A stretch of 64,000 bases of DNA from Pseudalkalibacillus salsuginis (GTDB lineage Bacteria > Bacillota > Bacilli > Bacillales > Fictibacillaceae): positions 59,637 to 123,636 of the forward strand of contig NZ_JAKJHW010000008.1 of the NCBI RefSeq assembly GCF_021646685.1, given 5' to 3'. Each line of letters opens with the position of its first letter. Position 1 is the stretch's first letter. The notes under the pieces were generated by a model. That model saw nothing but the letters and a program-made list of their open reading frames with translations, was not told the origin of the DNA and searched no databases. The translations under genes were made by a program, and so were the position numbers. Below, one piece after another: positions 18,817-27,490 of this stretch.

Positions 18817-20352
18817 CTAACCGTGCGTCTTATATTGTCTTGTTGTCATCCCAGTCACTTTTTTGAATAGGTTGCAAAAGTAATGGGAGTCACTGTACCC
18901 GACCTTTTGAGCAATCTCATAGGTTTTGTCATTTGTCGATTTCAGCAGCTTTTTGGCGTTCTCCATCCGAATATGTGTAATATACTCAACCAAGGTTTTA
19001 TCGGTTTCCTGGCTGAACATCCGGCTGAAATAGGAGGGACTGACATTGACCATATCTGCGATCCTTTGTAAGGATAATTCCGATTCATAAAAATGCTGAT
19101 GTATATACTCTTGAGCTTTAAGAATAAGCGGGTTAACCTTCACAGATGAAAAAATCTCGGATTCCATGACAACCTTCAGCATATCAGCCATGTATGCTTC
19201 AACTTCCGAGTATTCCCGGATCCAGCCTGCCCGTACTTCGCGGTTGGCCATTTCCTTCAGGAGACCGACATCCTCGATCCTCTGTTCCCTCATATATTGC
19301 TTTATAGTCAGCGTGAAGTCGATCAAGGAATAATAGATGAAAAAAGGTGCACTGTTATTCGAGTCTTTTAAATAGGATGTGTAGTTTTCGGCAAAAGCAG
19401 GTATCTTAGCCGGGTCACCGTCTTTAAGAAACGAGATCAACCTATTCCGAGTCTTAATGAACAGTTCATCATTATTCAGGATATGTTCTTCGCTGCCCTG
19501 GGCTTTGTTTTTTTGAACCATTTTGTTGTAGCTCTTGTCTTCTACTGCCTGGGCGTAGGAGAGGGCGATACCCTGTATCCGGCTTTCTACTTTTCCGAAT
19601 CCAAATACGATCGAGCTATCGTTATTCTGCAAACCTGCCAACCTTTCTTTGAGCTCGTTCACCTCATCCTCTAGAAGCCTTTCTGTTTCGTCCTTCATAA
19701 TGAATACCATTTCTTTCTTAGTGCTCTTAAAAGCCAGGCAATTATAATCCGCCTGAATTGAATTGATGGTACCCGTTGATACTGATTCTGTTTCCAAAAT
19801 GAATACATAATAAAAACTCGCGATTAAGTCGACATTCAACTGGGCAGCCTTTTTTAACGCTTCGGACGGCGAAAGAAAACCTTTACAAATTTCACTCAAA
19901 AAAGCTTCCTGCGACATCGATCTGTTTTTTGTAGCTTCACTTCTCAGATCGTCCATTTTCTTCTTTTTCAGTTCCTCCTGGTCAATTTGAGAAGACACTT
20001 TATGGAGGGTTTTCAGTAGTTCGCCTGCACTGATCGGTTTTAAGCAATATTCAGCAATTTGAATCCGCATCGCTTTTCGGGCATATTCAAATTCATCGTG
20101 CCCGCTTAAAATGATAATTTTGATGTCCGGCATTTCTTCCCGGAGGATTTTGCTTAATTCCAAACCATCCATAAACGGCATCTTTATATCGGTAATCACG
20201 ATATCGGGCTGAATTTTTCGAATTAAAGGGAGGGCAACCTCGCCGTCTGGAGCATCCCCGCAATAGTCAAAGCCTTCTTCCCTCCAGTCAATCCTATTCT
20301 TCATTCCTTCCCGAACCTGGACCTCATCATCTAACAGAAATACTTTTTTCAT
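18817..20352 (-). CDS. Response regulator, YesN type (receiver plus AraC-family DNA-binding domain)
   Basis: The 511-residue protein has an N-terminal receiver (about 1-120) with Asp55 as phosphoacceptor in DIVITDIKMPFMDG and the conserved Lys in YCLKP. A long central linker follows, then a C-terminal AraC/XylS double helix-turn-helix (about 405-510; LQRIADMVNVSPSYFSRMFSQE and IAQKVGYSDSHYFCNLFKKVTGMT). It should activate transcription when phosphorylated by the kinase encoded just upstream, whose 3' end it overlaps by 26 bases. ATG 20352 follows GGAAGG by 8 bases; GTG 20361 is the alternative. The facing furanose transporter and GH43 genes are the probable targets, by analogy with AraPST-type arabinan sensing in Geobacillus. 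Confidence 0.9.
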   Translation of the reverse strand: MKKVFLLDDEVQVREGMKNRIDWREEGFDYCGDAPDGEVALPLIRKIQPDIVITDIKMPFMDGLELSKILREEMPDIKIIILSGHDEFEYARKAMRIQIAEYCLKPISAGELLKTLHKVSSQIDQEELKKKKMDDLRSEATKNRSMSQEAFLSEICKGFLSPSEALKKAAQLNVDLIASFYYVFILETESVSTGTINSIQADYNCLAFKSTKKEMVFIMKDETERLLEDEVNELKERLAGLQNNDSSIVFGFGKVESRIQGIALSYAQAVEDKSYNKMVQKNKAQGSEEHILNNDELFIKTRNRLISFLKDGDPAKIPAFAENYTSYLKDSNNSAPFFIYYSLIDFTLTIKQYMREQRIEDVGLLKEMANREVRAGWIREYSEVEAYMADMLKVVMESEIFSSVKVNPLILKAQEYIHQHFYESELSLQRIADMVNVSPSYFSRMFSQETDKTLVEYITHIRMENAKKLLKSTNDKTYEIAQKVGYSDSHYFCNLFKKVTGMTTRQYKTHG

Positions 20353-22099
20353 TGGTTTCACCTTCCGTTGGGATGGTTAATGTAATGATCGTACCTTCAC
20401 CATACCTGCTGTTCACGTCAAGGCCGTACTGCTGCCCGAAAAAGAGCTGAATCCGTTGCTGGACATTGTACATGCCTATACCGCTGTTACCGCCGCTCAT
20501 CGGTAGGCCGCGCGCCAACCGCTCCTGGATTTCATGCAATCGTTCTTCTTTTATGCCTTTTCCGTTATCGATGATCTCGATCCGGATGTTGCCGTCAAAA
20601 TCAAAATCACCTTTAATAATAATCAGTCCTTTACCACGTTTATTTTTTATCCCATGATAAATGGCATTTTCAATCAATGGTTGCAAGGTCAATTTTAAGA
20701 TTTTATGTGGAAGAATCTCTTCATTTATATGGAAGGAAACGTCCAGAATATCCCGGTAACGGATTTTTTGGATAACAAGATAGCTGCGAATATGTTCCAA
20801 CTCATTCTCAATGGTAATCCAATCTTTCTCGCCGCTTAAGGTGATTCGGAAAAAGCGGGATAGTGCTGTTGTCATCTCAATAACCTCGTTGCTTTTCTTG
20901 CTTTCTGCCATCCAGATGATATTGTCCAGTGTATTGTATAAAAAGTGTGGATTGATTTGGTTTTGAAGCGCCCGGAATTCTGCATTGGTCAGCTGTTTTT
21001 GTTCCTCCACGCTTTGCTGAAGCAGTGACTTTATTTTTGAAATCATGATATTGAAGCTGTTACTGAGATCGGCGATTTCGTCCATGCTTTCGCTATTTAC
21101 CTGTACATCCAAATCTCCATCGGAAGCATGCTTCATTTTTTCCTTCAGATGACGGATGGGTCTAATCAGTCTCAAGGAGATGAAATAATAGAGTGTGATC
21201 GTAAAGATGATGCTGCAGGCGACGGTAAAAACAATTAGTGTCCGGATTTCATTGGAATCACTCATGATCTCTTTGACCGGAGCTTGTCCGATGACCTTCC
21301 AGCCGGTAGATGCGACCGTGTCGAAAACAGTGACGGTCGTTCCGGATTGGTTCATGATCACTCCTGAAGTCCTTTTCCGGATCAATTCCCTGTTGGCAAT
21401 GAAAGCCCGGCCTTTTTTGTTTTCAGTTGGGAAAAATATCGACTCACCTAACTCCGTTTCTATGTAAAAAATACCGGAGTCTCCCAGAGATGTTTGATCA
21501 AGTATTTGTTCAATGGCAGTAGCGTCTACCACCATATTGATAAACCCGATTACTTCACCGGTAACTTCTGATATGACAGAGCTTGTGATCGAGATCACGG
21601 GTGTATTATTGATTGTTGTCGGGACGATCATCGAGTGTTCTTCCCGTTGCAGCAGGTTCGTATATTCCGGATCGTTTTTAGGACTCTTCTCCAGTTGATG
21701 GACCCCGTCTGCTTCACTGATTACCCTGCCATCAAGATTATAGATTTTTATATTACGGATATTTTCGCTGTACGGGTATATTTCACGGTAAAAAGCAAAC
21801 ATGTTTAAGATGTTCTTCGCATCCTCATAAATGTTTTCCGTGCTTAGCAGGAAATGTACGGTGCTTTCCTGGTTCCCCATCTCGGTAAACCGCTGGATAT
21901 CTTCAAAAATGACATTGATTGCCTGGCTGGCCTGATTAGCCTGAAGCTGGGCTGAGGTACGGGCATTATGAGAAATGATATGGATTGACTTTATATATGA
22001 GACCATCCCAATGATGATGAGAGGTATCACTGTTAACAGGATGAACATGACTAGGAGTTTTGTCCGCAGACTGGAAACCAACCATTTTTTAAGTTTCAT
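20327..22099 (-). CDS. Sensor histidine kinase, YesM type
   Basis: The 590-residue membrane kinase has a transmembrane segment at about 13-35, an extracellular Cache-like sensor domain (about 40-280), a second transmembrane segment near 285-305, a HAMP domain and a His_kinase domain. The phosphorylation site is His in NPHFLYNTLDNIIWMA. The HATPase region has LQPLIENAIYHGI, IDNGKGI and SGIGMYNVQQRI. It signals to the response regulator overlapping its 3' end. AAGGGGAA precedes the ATG and a consensus cre site lies 42 bases upstream of the start codon. The stimulus is probably an arabinose or arabinan oligomer outside the cell, perhaps presented by a binding lipoprotein; this is inference. Confidence 0.9.
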   Translation of the reverse strand: MKLKKWLVSSLRTKLLVMFILLTVIPLIIIGMVSYIKSIHIISHNARTSAQLQANQASQAINVIFEDIQRFTEMGNQESTVHFLLSTENIYEDAKNILNMFAFYREIYPYSENIRNIKIYNLDGRVISEADGVHQLEKSPKNDPEYTNLLQREEHSMIVPTTINNTPVISITSSVISEVTGEVIGFINMVVDATAIEQILDQTSLGDSGIFYIETELGESIFFPTENKKGRAFIANRELIRKRTSGVIMNQSGTTVTVFDTVASTGWKVIGQAPVKEIMSDSNEIRTLIVFTVACSIIFTITLYYFISLRLIRPIRHLKEKMKHASDGDLDVQVNSESMDEIADLSNSFNIMISKIKSLLQQSVEEQKQLTNAEFRALQNQINPHFLYNTLDNIIWMAESKKSNEVIEMTTALSRFFRITLSGEKDWITIENELEHIRSYLVIQKIRYRDILDVSFHINEEILPHKILKLTLQPLIENAIYHGIKNKRGKGLIIIKGDFDFDGNIRIEIIDNGKGIKEERLHEIQERLARGLPMSGGNSGIGMYNVQQRIQLFFGQQYGLDVNSRYGEGTIITLTIPTEGETNEKSISVR

Positions 22100-22140
22100 T
22101 CATTTTTTCCCCTTGCAAATAAACTCCCCAGTATTACTTT

Positions 22141-22154
22141 TGTAAACGGTTACA
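22141..22154 (-). promoter_or_regulatory. cre site (CcpA operator) upstream of the two-component genes
   Basis: TGTAAACGGTTACA matches the cre consensus TGNAARCGNWWWCA at every position. It lies in the leader of the minus-strand kinase gene, so CcpA with HPr-Ser-P would block its transcription when glucose is present. Confidence 0.75.
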
Positions 22155-22470
22155 ATTAGTTGGGGTTAAAAAGAGGTTCCAGGGTGAATTTTGATTATGG
22201 CTTAGATTGACAAGTATTAATTACCATTAAATCACAATCCTCAAGTAAAATAAATACACTTTTCTGAAAATAGTTGCACCTTGCTACTTTTATAGCGAAT
22301 CAAGGGATATCGAAAAAATAGGCAGATTCGTTAAAAGAAAGGTCTGTTTGGAATTAGTATCACTTAAAAAATTACACTTTCCCTAAAAATTTTCCACTTT
22401 TTCGTTTGCCTGCTCCCTATGTGTTAAAATATTTCTATTTTTTGAGTAAATGATTCTATTCAATTCACTT

Positions 22471-22484
22471 TGAAAGCGCTTTAC
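22471..22484 (+). promoter_or_regulatory. cre-like site upstream of the furanose transporter
   Basis: TGAAAGCGCTTTAC fits the cre consensus with one mismatch near the 3' end and has a perfect AAAGCGCTTT core. It lies about 75 bases before the ytfQ-type start codon, where CcpA binding would impose carbon catabolite repression on the transporter and hydrolases. Confidence 0.65.
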
Positions 22485-22557
22485 AATTAAACTAGGCTGA
22501 TGAAAACAACAAGCTCATTATTAAAAGATCCAATAAAGACAAAGGGGGACTTGGTTA

Positions 22558-23568
22558 ATGGTAATACAGTTAAAAAGGTTTAGGGTAGTGTTTCTCATGC
22601 TATTGATCATTGTATTGGCTGCATGCTCATCCACTAATACAGAAGGAAACACAAATAGTGGTGGAGAAGGAGGCGAGGCCTCTAGCGATAAGCTTGTGAT
22701 TGGTTTTTCCCAGGTAGGTGCTGAGAGTGAATGGAGAACAGCAAACACCAAATCGATCAAGAGCGCAATCACCGATGCGGGCCATGAGTTGAAATTCTCC
22801 GATGCCCAGCAAAAGCAGGAAAATCAAATCAAAGCGATCCGTTCTTTTATCGCGCAAAAAGTCGATGCGATCGTATTCTCTCCAGTAGTAGAAACTGGTT
22901 TTGAAACTGTACTTAAGGAAGCGAAAGACGCGGGAATCCCAGTATTCCTTGTTGACAGAGCGGTAGATTTCGAGGATGACACTTTGTGGGTGACCTTCCT
23001 TGGTTCCGATTTCGTTGAAGAAGGAATAAAAGCTGCCAACTGGCTCGTGGAAGAAATGGAAGGTGTCGATGGCGATATTAATATCGTGGAGCTTCAAGGA
23101 ACAGTCGGATCTGCACCGGCTATCGACCGTAAAGAAGGTTTTGAACAAGTAATGGCTGAACATCCGAACTTCAGAATCATCAAGTCACAATCCGGCGACT
23201 TTACCCGTGCAAAAGGGAAAGAAGTCATGGAAGCATTCTTAAAGTCTGATGGGGAAAACATCGACGTGCTGTACGCGCACAACGACGATATGGCGATCGG
23301 TGCCATCCAGGCCATTGAAGAATACGGCTTGAAACCAGGCGAAGACATAACAGTCATCGGTGTGGACGCTGTAAAAGGGGCATTTGAAGCGATGGCCGCC
23401 GGCAAGATGAACGTTACCGTAGAATGTAACCCATTGTTTGGCCCGCAGCTTGTTGAGCTGATCGAAGCTCATTTTGCAGGAGAAACGCTTGATAAGCGTA
23501 TCTCTGTTGAAGAAGGCATTTACACAATGGATCAAGCAAAAGAGCTTCTTCCAACACGTAAATACTAA
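22558..23568 (+). CDS. ytfQ: Furanose ABC transporter substrate-binding lipoprotein (YtfQ-type)
   Basis: The 336-residue lipoprotein has lipobox LIIVLAAC. The mature domain opens with LVIGFSQVGAESEWRTANT and continues AQQKQENQIKAIRSFIAQKVDAIVFSPVVETGFETVLKEA, which closely follows the YtfQ galactofuranose-binding protein. YtfQ-type proteins recognise the furanose form of galactose or arabinose. The downstream GH43 arabinan enzymes make arabinofuranose the likely ligand. AAAGGGGG precedes ATG 22558. A terminator-like hairpin and a dispersed repeat separate it from the ATPase gene, probably giving an excess of binding protein. Confidence 0.88.
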   Translation: MVIQLKRFRVVFLMLLIIVLAACSSTNTEGNTNSGGEGGEASSDKLVIGFSQVGAESEWRTANTKSIKSAITDAGHELKFSDAQQKQENQIKAIRSFIAQKVDAIVFSPVVETGFETVLKEAKDAGIPVFLVDRAVDFEDDTLWVTFLGSDFVEEGIKAANWLVEEMEGVDGDINIVELQGTVGSAPAIDRKEGFEQVMAEHPNFRIIKSQSGDFTRAKGKEVMEAFLKSDGENIDVLYAHNDDMAIGAIQAIEEYGLKPGEDITVIGVDAVKGAFEAMAAGKMNVTVECNPLFGPQLVELIEAHFAGETLDKRISVEEGIYTMDQAKELLPTRKY

Positions 23569-23582
23569 GAAAATAATGGCCA

Positions 23583-23616
23583 AGCCGCTTAAATCAAATT
23601 TGAGCGGCTGTTTTTC
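23583..23616 (+). terminator. Terminator-like hairpin after the binding-protein gene
   Basis: GCCGCTTAAAT pairs with ATTTGAGCGGC over a three-base loop, followed by TGTTTTT. Because the matching ATPase and permease genes come next on the same strand, it probably acts as a partial terminator. Confidence 0.8.
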
Positions 23617-23625
23617 TTACTGGAC

Positions 23626-23777
23626 AAGAAAGTATAAAAATTAGCTTCAATGATGGAATGGCTAGCTCCAACGCCTAACCACTTGGATCACTTCAGTCCT
23701 CCTGTGGCGGCAACAGCCTCCTCGTCGGACTTCCAGTGACCTGCATGGTTGAACAGGGCGTTTACGCTTTTCTTATG
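23626..23777. repeat. Dispersed ~150-bp intergenic repeat, copy A
   Basis: The element runs from AAGAAAGTATAAAA to CGCTTTTCTTATG. Shared blocks with the other copies are CTAGCTCCAACGCC, ACCACTTGGATCACTTCAGT, CCTCC.GCGGCGG, GACTTCCAGTGACC and CAGGGCGTTTACGC. CCACTTGGATCACTTCAGTCC can pair imperfectly with GGACTTCCAGTGACCTGCATGG, giving a long hairpin. It is noncoding and sits inside the transporter operon. Confidence 0.85.
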
Positions 23778-23797
23778 TTAAAAAGGGAGGTATCAAA

Positions 23798-25315
23798 TTG
23801 GAGAAACACTTTCCGAAATTAGAGATGAAGGGAATAACTAAAACCTTCCCGGGGGTTAAAGCGTTATCAAATGTAAGCTTGCGCTTGTTCCCGGGAGAGG
23901 TACATGCCTTAATGGGTGAAAATGGAGCGGGGAAATCCACCTTGATTAAAGTGCTGACCGGGGTTTATACGAAAGATGAAGGGACGGTCACGCTTGACGG
24001 CAAGCCTGTTGAAGTTTCGACCCCCCTTGAAGCCCAGAACCTGGGAATCAGTACTGTTTATCAGGAGGTCAACCTGTGTTCGAACCTGTCCGTTGTTGAA
24101 AATATATTCATTGGACGCGAAATCATCAAAAGAGGCAGGATCGATTGGAAAGAAATGAACCGGAGAGCGAAAGAGCTGTTGACGGAGCTTAATCTGGATA
24201 TCGATGTTTCGAAAACACTCGGCTCTTATTCCGTCGCCATTCAGCAAATGGTGGCAATTGTCCGTGCCTTGAATGTGAAGGCAAAGGTGCTGATTTTAGA
24301 CGAACCGACGTCGAGTCTTGATTTGAATGAGGTTCAGCAACTGTTTGCCACCATTAGAAAACTGAAGAAGGATGGCCTTTGCATTGTGTTTATCAGTCAT
24401 TTTCTTGATCAAATCTATGAAATTACAGATCGTTTGACGGTTTTACGGAACGGTGAATGGATTGGCGAATACAAAACACAATCTTTGCCAAGGTACGAAT
24501 TAATTTCGAAGATGATCGGCAAGGAGTTTATCGATAGTAAGTCGATTAACGAAAATCCGGTGGCAGAGAATAAAGGTGTATCGGAAACGGTGATGGAAGC
24601 AGCACAGCTATCTAAAGCCGGTAACATTCACCCATTTAACCTGGAACTTCGTAAAGGGGAAATCATGGGTCTTGCCGGACTGCTTGGTTCGGGAAGGTCG
24701 GAGCTGGCCAGGCTTCTGTTCGGTGCAGATAAAGCAGACAGCGGTACGATTAAAGTCAAAGGGAAAAAGGTGCATTTAAATTCCCCGAAACAGGCGATTG
24801 CCCACAACATTGCTTTTTCATCAGAAAACCGGAAATCTGAAGGAATTATCGGCGATTTGTCGATACGTGAAAATATGATTCTAGCGTTGCAGGGAAGACA
24901 GGGCTGGTTTAACTATATGCCGAGAAAGCAACAAGAAGAAATTGTCGATGAATATATCAAACTGTTGAACATCAATCCTCCCAATCCAGAGCAGTTAATC
25001 AAAAACTTGAGTGGCGGTAACCAACAGAAGGTACTTCTGGCTAGGTGGCTGCTGACTAATCCGGATTTACTAATTTTGGATGAGCCAACGCGCGGAATCG
25101 ATATCGGAGCAAAGGCGGAGATCCAGAAACTGATGGTGTCGTTAAGCGAAAAGGGCATGTCAATTTTATTCATTTCTTCCGAGCTGGAAGAAATTTTGCG
25201 TACATGCAAGCGGATTTCAGTTTTACGGGATCGTGAAAAGGTGTCGGAACTGGAAAACCGGGAGCACATTACCCAGCAGGATATTATGAGAGAAATTGCG
25301 GGAGGGGTGGGTTGA
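23798..25315 (+). CDS. ytfR: Furanose ABC transporter ATP-binding protein (YtfR-type)
   Basis: This double-ATPase CUT2 protein of 505 residues has Walker [10 protein letters not shown] and Walker B VLILDEPTSS. The second half has [25 protein letters not shown] and [12 protein letters not shown]. The TTG start at 23798 lies 7 bases after AAAAGGGAGG and no better ATG exists in frame. It energises the two permeases encoded directly downstream. The gene for the first permease begins one base after this stop codon. Confidence 0.9.
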   Translation: MEKHFPKLEMKGITKTFPGVKALSNVSLRLFPGEVHALMGENGAGKSTLIKVLTGVYTKDEGTVTLDGKPVEVSTPLEAQNLGISTVYQEVNLCSNLSVVENIFIGREIIKRGRIDWKEMNRRAKELLTELNLDIDVSKTLGSYSVAIQQMVAIVRALNVKAKVLILDEPTSSLDLNEVQQLFATIRKLKKDGLCIVFISHFLDQIYEITDRLTVLRNGEWIGEYKTQSLPRYELISKMIGKEFIDSKSINENPVAENKGVSETVMEAAQLSKAGNIHPFNLELRKGEIMGLAGLLGSGRSELARLLFGADKADSGTIKVKGKKVHLNSPKQAIAHNIAFSSENRKSEGIIGDLSIRENMILALQGRQGWFNYMPRKQQEEIVDEYIKLLNINPPNPEQLIKNLSGGNQQKVLLARWLLTNPDLLILDEPTRGIDIGAKAEIQKLMVSLSEKGMSILFISSELEEILRTCKRISVLRDREKVSELENREHITQQDIMREIAGGVG

Positions 25316-25316
25316 A

Positions 25317-26366
25317 ATGTTGAAGTCACGATTGTTTTGGCCGGTCATCATTCTGCTTATCATCCTTGCGATCAACTTATTTTTTGACCCGGGCTTTTTT
25401 AAGATCGAAGTCAAAAATGGCCACCTGACCGGAAGTCTCGTCGATATTGTTAACCGCGGGGCGCCGCTAATGTTAATTTCAATCGGTATGACACTTGTCA
25501 TTGCAACCAAAGGGATTGACCTTGGGGTTGGATCGGTAATTGCCATGTCCGGGTCGATTGCTGCTATGACGGTTGTTCAGGGAATGGCATCCGATACGAG
25601 TCTAACACCGCTGTTTATGGCAATCGCAGCTGCACTCGGTTTGTCTTTGGCTGCCGGACTTTGGAACGGGCTGCTGGTATCACGGATCGGGATCCAGCCG
25701 ATTGTCGCCACCTTGATTTTAATGGTGGCAGGACGCGGGATTGCGCAATTGATTACGGACGGACAAATAACGACCATTTATTATGAGCCTTATTCCTTTA
25801 TTGGCGGCGGCTATTTGTTTGCGATTCCTTTTTCTGTCTATTTAGTGGCAGCAGTGCTGGGGATCGCACTGTATATGACGAAAAAGACGGCGCTGGGGCT
25901 GTTCATCCAATCCGTAGGTGCCAACCCGGAAGCGAGTCGGTTGGCGGGGATTAATTCGAAAAATATTATTCTATTGGTCTATTTATTTTCAGGGTTCTGT
26001 GCAGGTGTCGGCGGTTTGATCCTGAGCTCGAACGTTTCAAGCGCCGATGGAAACAATGCAGGATTATGGTTTGAACTAGATGCGATCCTGGCCGTCGTTA
26101 TCGGAGGTACATCGTTGATGGGCGGAAGGTTCTTCTTGATGGGTTCTGTGATTGGCGCTTTGATCATTCAAAGTCTGACAACGACCATTTACTCGATCGG
26201 CATCCCGCCGGAAACAAACCTTATAGTAAAAGCGGTTGTCGTCATCATCGTATGTTTGCTGCAATCACCTGAATTCAGGCAGAAAGTGCTGCGACCTCGT
26301 ATGAAAAAACCGCATAAGAAGGAACCGGAAAACAGCTTGAATGAACAAGGGGTGAAAATCTCGTGA
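25317..26366 (+). CDS. ytfT: Furanose ABC transporter permease 1 (YtfT-type)
   Basis: The 349-residue membrane protein has the family motif ATKGIDLGVGSVIAMSGSIA and the C-terminal LAVVIGGTSLMGGRFFLMGS loop. GTKGID-type wording, as opposed to the usual TGGID, is typical of YtfT. ATG 25317 follows GGGAGGGG and lies one base after the ATPase stop. Together with the next permease it forms the heterodimeric channel that characterises Ytf-type systems. Confidence 0.88.
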   Translation: MLKSRLFWPVIILLIILAINLFFDPGFFKIEVKNGHLTGSLVDIVNRGAPLMLISIGMTLVIATKGIDLGVGSVIAMSGSIAAMTVVQGMASDTSLTPLFMAIAAALGLSLAAGLWNGLLVSRIGIQPIVATLILMVAGRGIAQLITDGQITTIYYEPYSFIGGGYLFAIPFSVYLVAAVLGIALYMTKKTALGLFIQSVGANPEASRLAGINSKNIILLVYLFSGFCAGVGGLILSSNVSSADGNNAGLWFELDAILAVVIGGTSLMGGRFFLMGSVIGALIIQSLTTTIYSIGIPPETNLIVKAVVVIIVCLLQSPEFRQKVLRPRMKKPHKKEPENSLNEQGVKIS

Positions 26367-27349
26367 TGTCCTGGCAGCTCAACAAAAAGTATTACCCGCT
26401 CTTAATCACGTTTGGTTTATTTATTCTTATGTTTTTGTATGGTTCGATTAATTACACCGGCTTTTCTTCACCGCAAGTCGTGTTGAACCTGTTTATTGAT
26501 AACGCCTTTCTGATCATTGTAGCTGTTGGAATGACCTTTGTGATTTTGTCTGGGGGAATCGACCTGTCCGTAGGTTCCGTCATCGCATTGACGAGCATGG
26601 TGACGGCAAGCCTTCTTCAGGCTAACATTTCACCGATCATTGTCATCCCAATTGCATTGCTGATCGGACCTATCCTTGGGGTGATCATGGGCAGTCTCAT
26701 CCATTTTTACAATCTCCAGCCGTTCATTGTCACATTGGCGGGGATGTTTTTGGCACGGGGGTTGAGCTATGTGATTAGTGTTGAAACGATTGCGATCTCC
26801 CATCCATTTTTTCAGTTTATGGCCAATACCAAAATTCATCTTGGTAATTTTTATATTTCCATAAGTGTGCTGATTGCCATCGTTGTAGTGGTGGCGGCCA
26901 TCTTTTTGGCCCACTATACCAAATTTGGAAGAAACGTCTATGCAATCGGTGGGAATGAACAGTCTGCCTTGTTGATGGGGCTGCCTGTCGGAAAAACGAA
27001 AATCCTTATTTATACGCTGAGTGGGTTTTGTTCTTCACTTGCAGGTCTAGTATTCACCTTTTACATGCTATCCGGCTATGGACTGCATGCCAATGGATTG
27101 GAGTTGGACGCCATTGCAGCCGTCGTAATTGGCGGCACGTTGCTAACTGGCGGAATCGGTTATGTTGCAGGCAGTGTCATCGGTGTTTTGATATTAGGAG
27201 TAATCCAGACACTTATTGTATTTGAAGGAACACTGAGCTCCTGGTGGACAAAAATAGCGATCGGCGTTTTGCTCCTTCTATTCATTGTCTTCCAGCGTTT
27301 GAGTTCAGTTAGAGGACGAAGTAAAACCGGGCTCATTTCCGAGCATTGA
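26363..27349 (+). CDS. yjfF: Furanose ABC transporter permease 2 (YjfF-type)
   Basis: This permease of 327-328 residues opens with NKKYYPLLITFGLFILMFLYG and has VILSGGIDLSVGSVIALTSM and AAVVIGGTLLTGGIGYVAGS, as in YjfF. GTG 26363 and ATG 26366 are both possible. AAGGGGTG is 8 bases before the GTG, and the TGATG arrangement with the ytfT stop signals coupling. The first GH43 gene begins 85 bases later with no terminator between, so transporter and enzyme may share a transcript. Confidence 0.88.
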   Translation: MMSWQLNKKYYPLLITFGLFILMFLYGSINYTGFSSPQVVLNLFIDNAFLIIVAVGMTFVILSGGIDLSVGSVIALTSMVTASLLQANISPIIVIPIALLIGPILGVIMGSLIHFYNLQPFIVTLAGMFLARGLSYVISVETIAISHPFFQFMANTKIHLGNFYISISVLIAIVVVVAAIFLAHYTKFGRNVYAIGGNEQSALLMGLPVGKTKILIYTLSGFCSSLAGLVFTFYMLSGYGLHANGLELDAIAAVVIGGTLLTGGIGYVAGSVIGVLILGVIQTLIVFEGTLSSWWTKIAIGVLLLLFIVFQRLSSVRGRSKTGLISEH

Positions 27350-27360
27350 CAAACCATTCA

Positions 27361-27490
27361 GGAAGGGAGGTGGTGAAATAAGTTGGCGAGAAAAGCTGGC
27401 ACGTCAAAATCTCTAATAATGAAAGGAGAATATGATGGAACGAAGGAAAACCAGTTTGTACATTTTTTTAAGTGTTCTACTCGTACTTAG
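27361..27490 (+). CDS. Possible 35-residue leader ORF overlapping the first GH43 gene
   Basis: GGAAGGGAGGTGGTG (27361-27375) is one of the strongest ribosome binding sequences in the window. Seven bases later TTG 27383 opens a 35-codon frame (MARKAGTSKSLIMKGEYDG at its start) that ends at TAG 27488, overlapping the GH43 gene in another frame. It may be a leader peptide controlling GH43 translation, a 30S-binding mRNA stabiliser, or chance. No homology was recognised. Confidence 0.3.

Larger units (their letters stand above)
22100..22557. promoter_or_regulatory. Divergent control region between the sensor kinase and the furanose transporter
   Basis: No gene is seen in these 458 AT-rich bases. 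They hold two cre-like sites (22141-22154 and 22471-22484) and a partly repeated ACACTTTCCC / CCACTTTTTCG segment near 22375-22405. That segment is a loose candidate for response-regulator binding. No convincing -35/-10 pair was found for either gene, as expected for an activated promoter. Confidence 0.5.
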
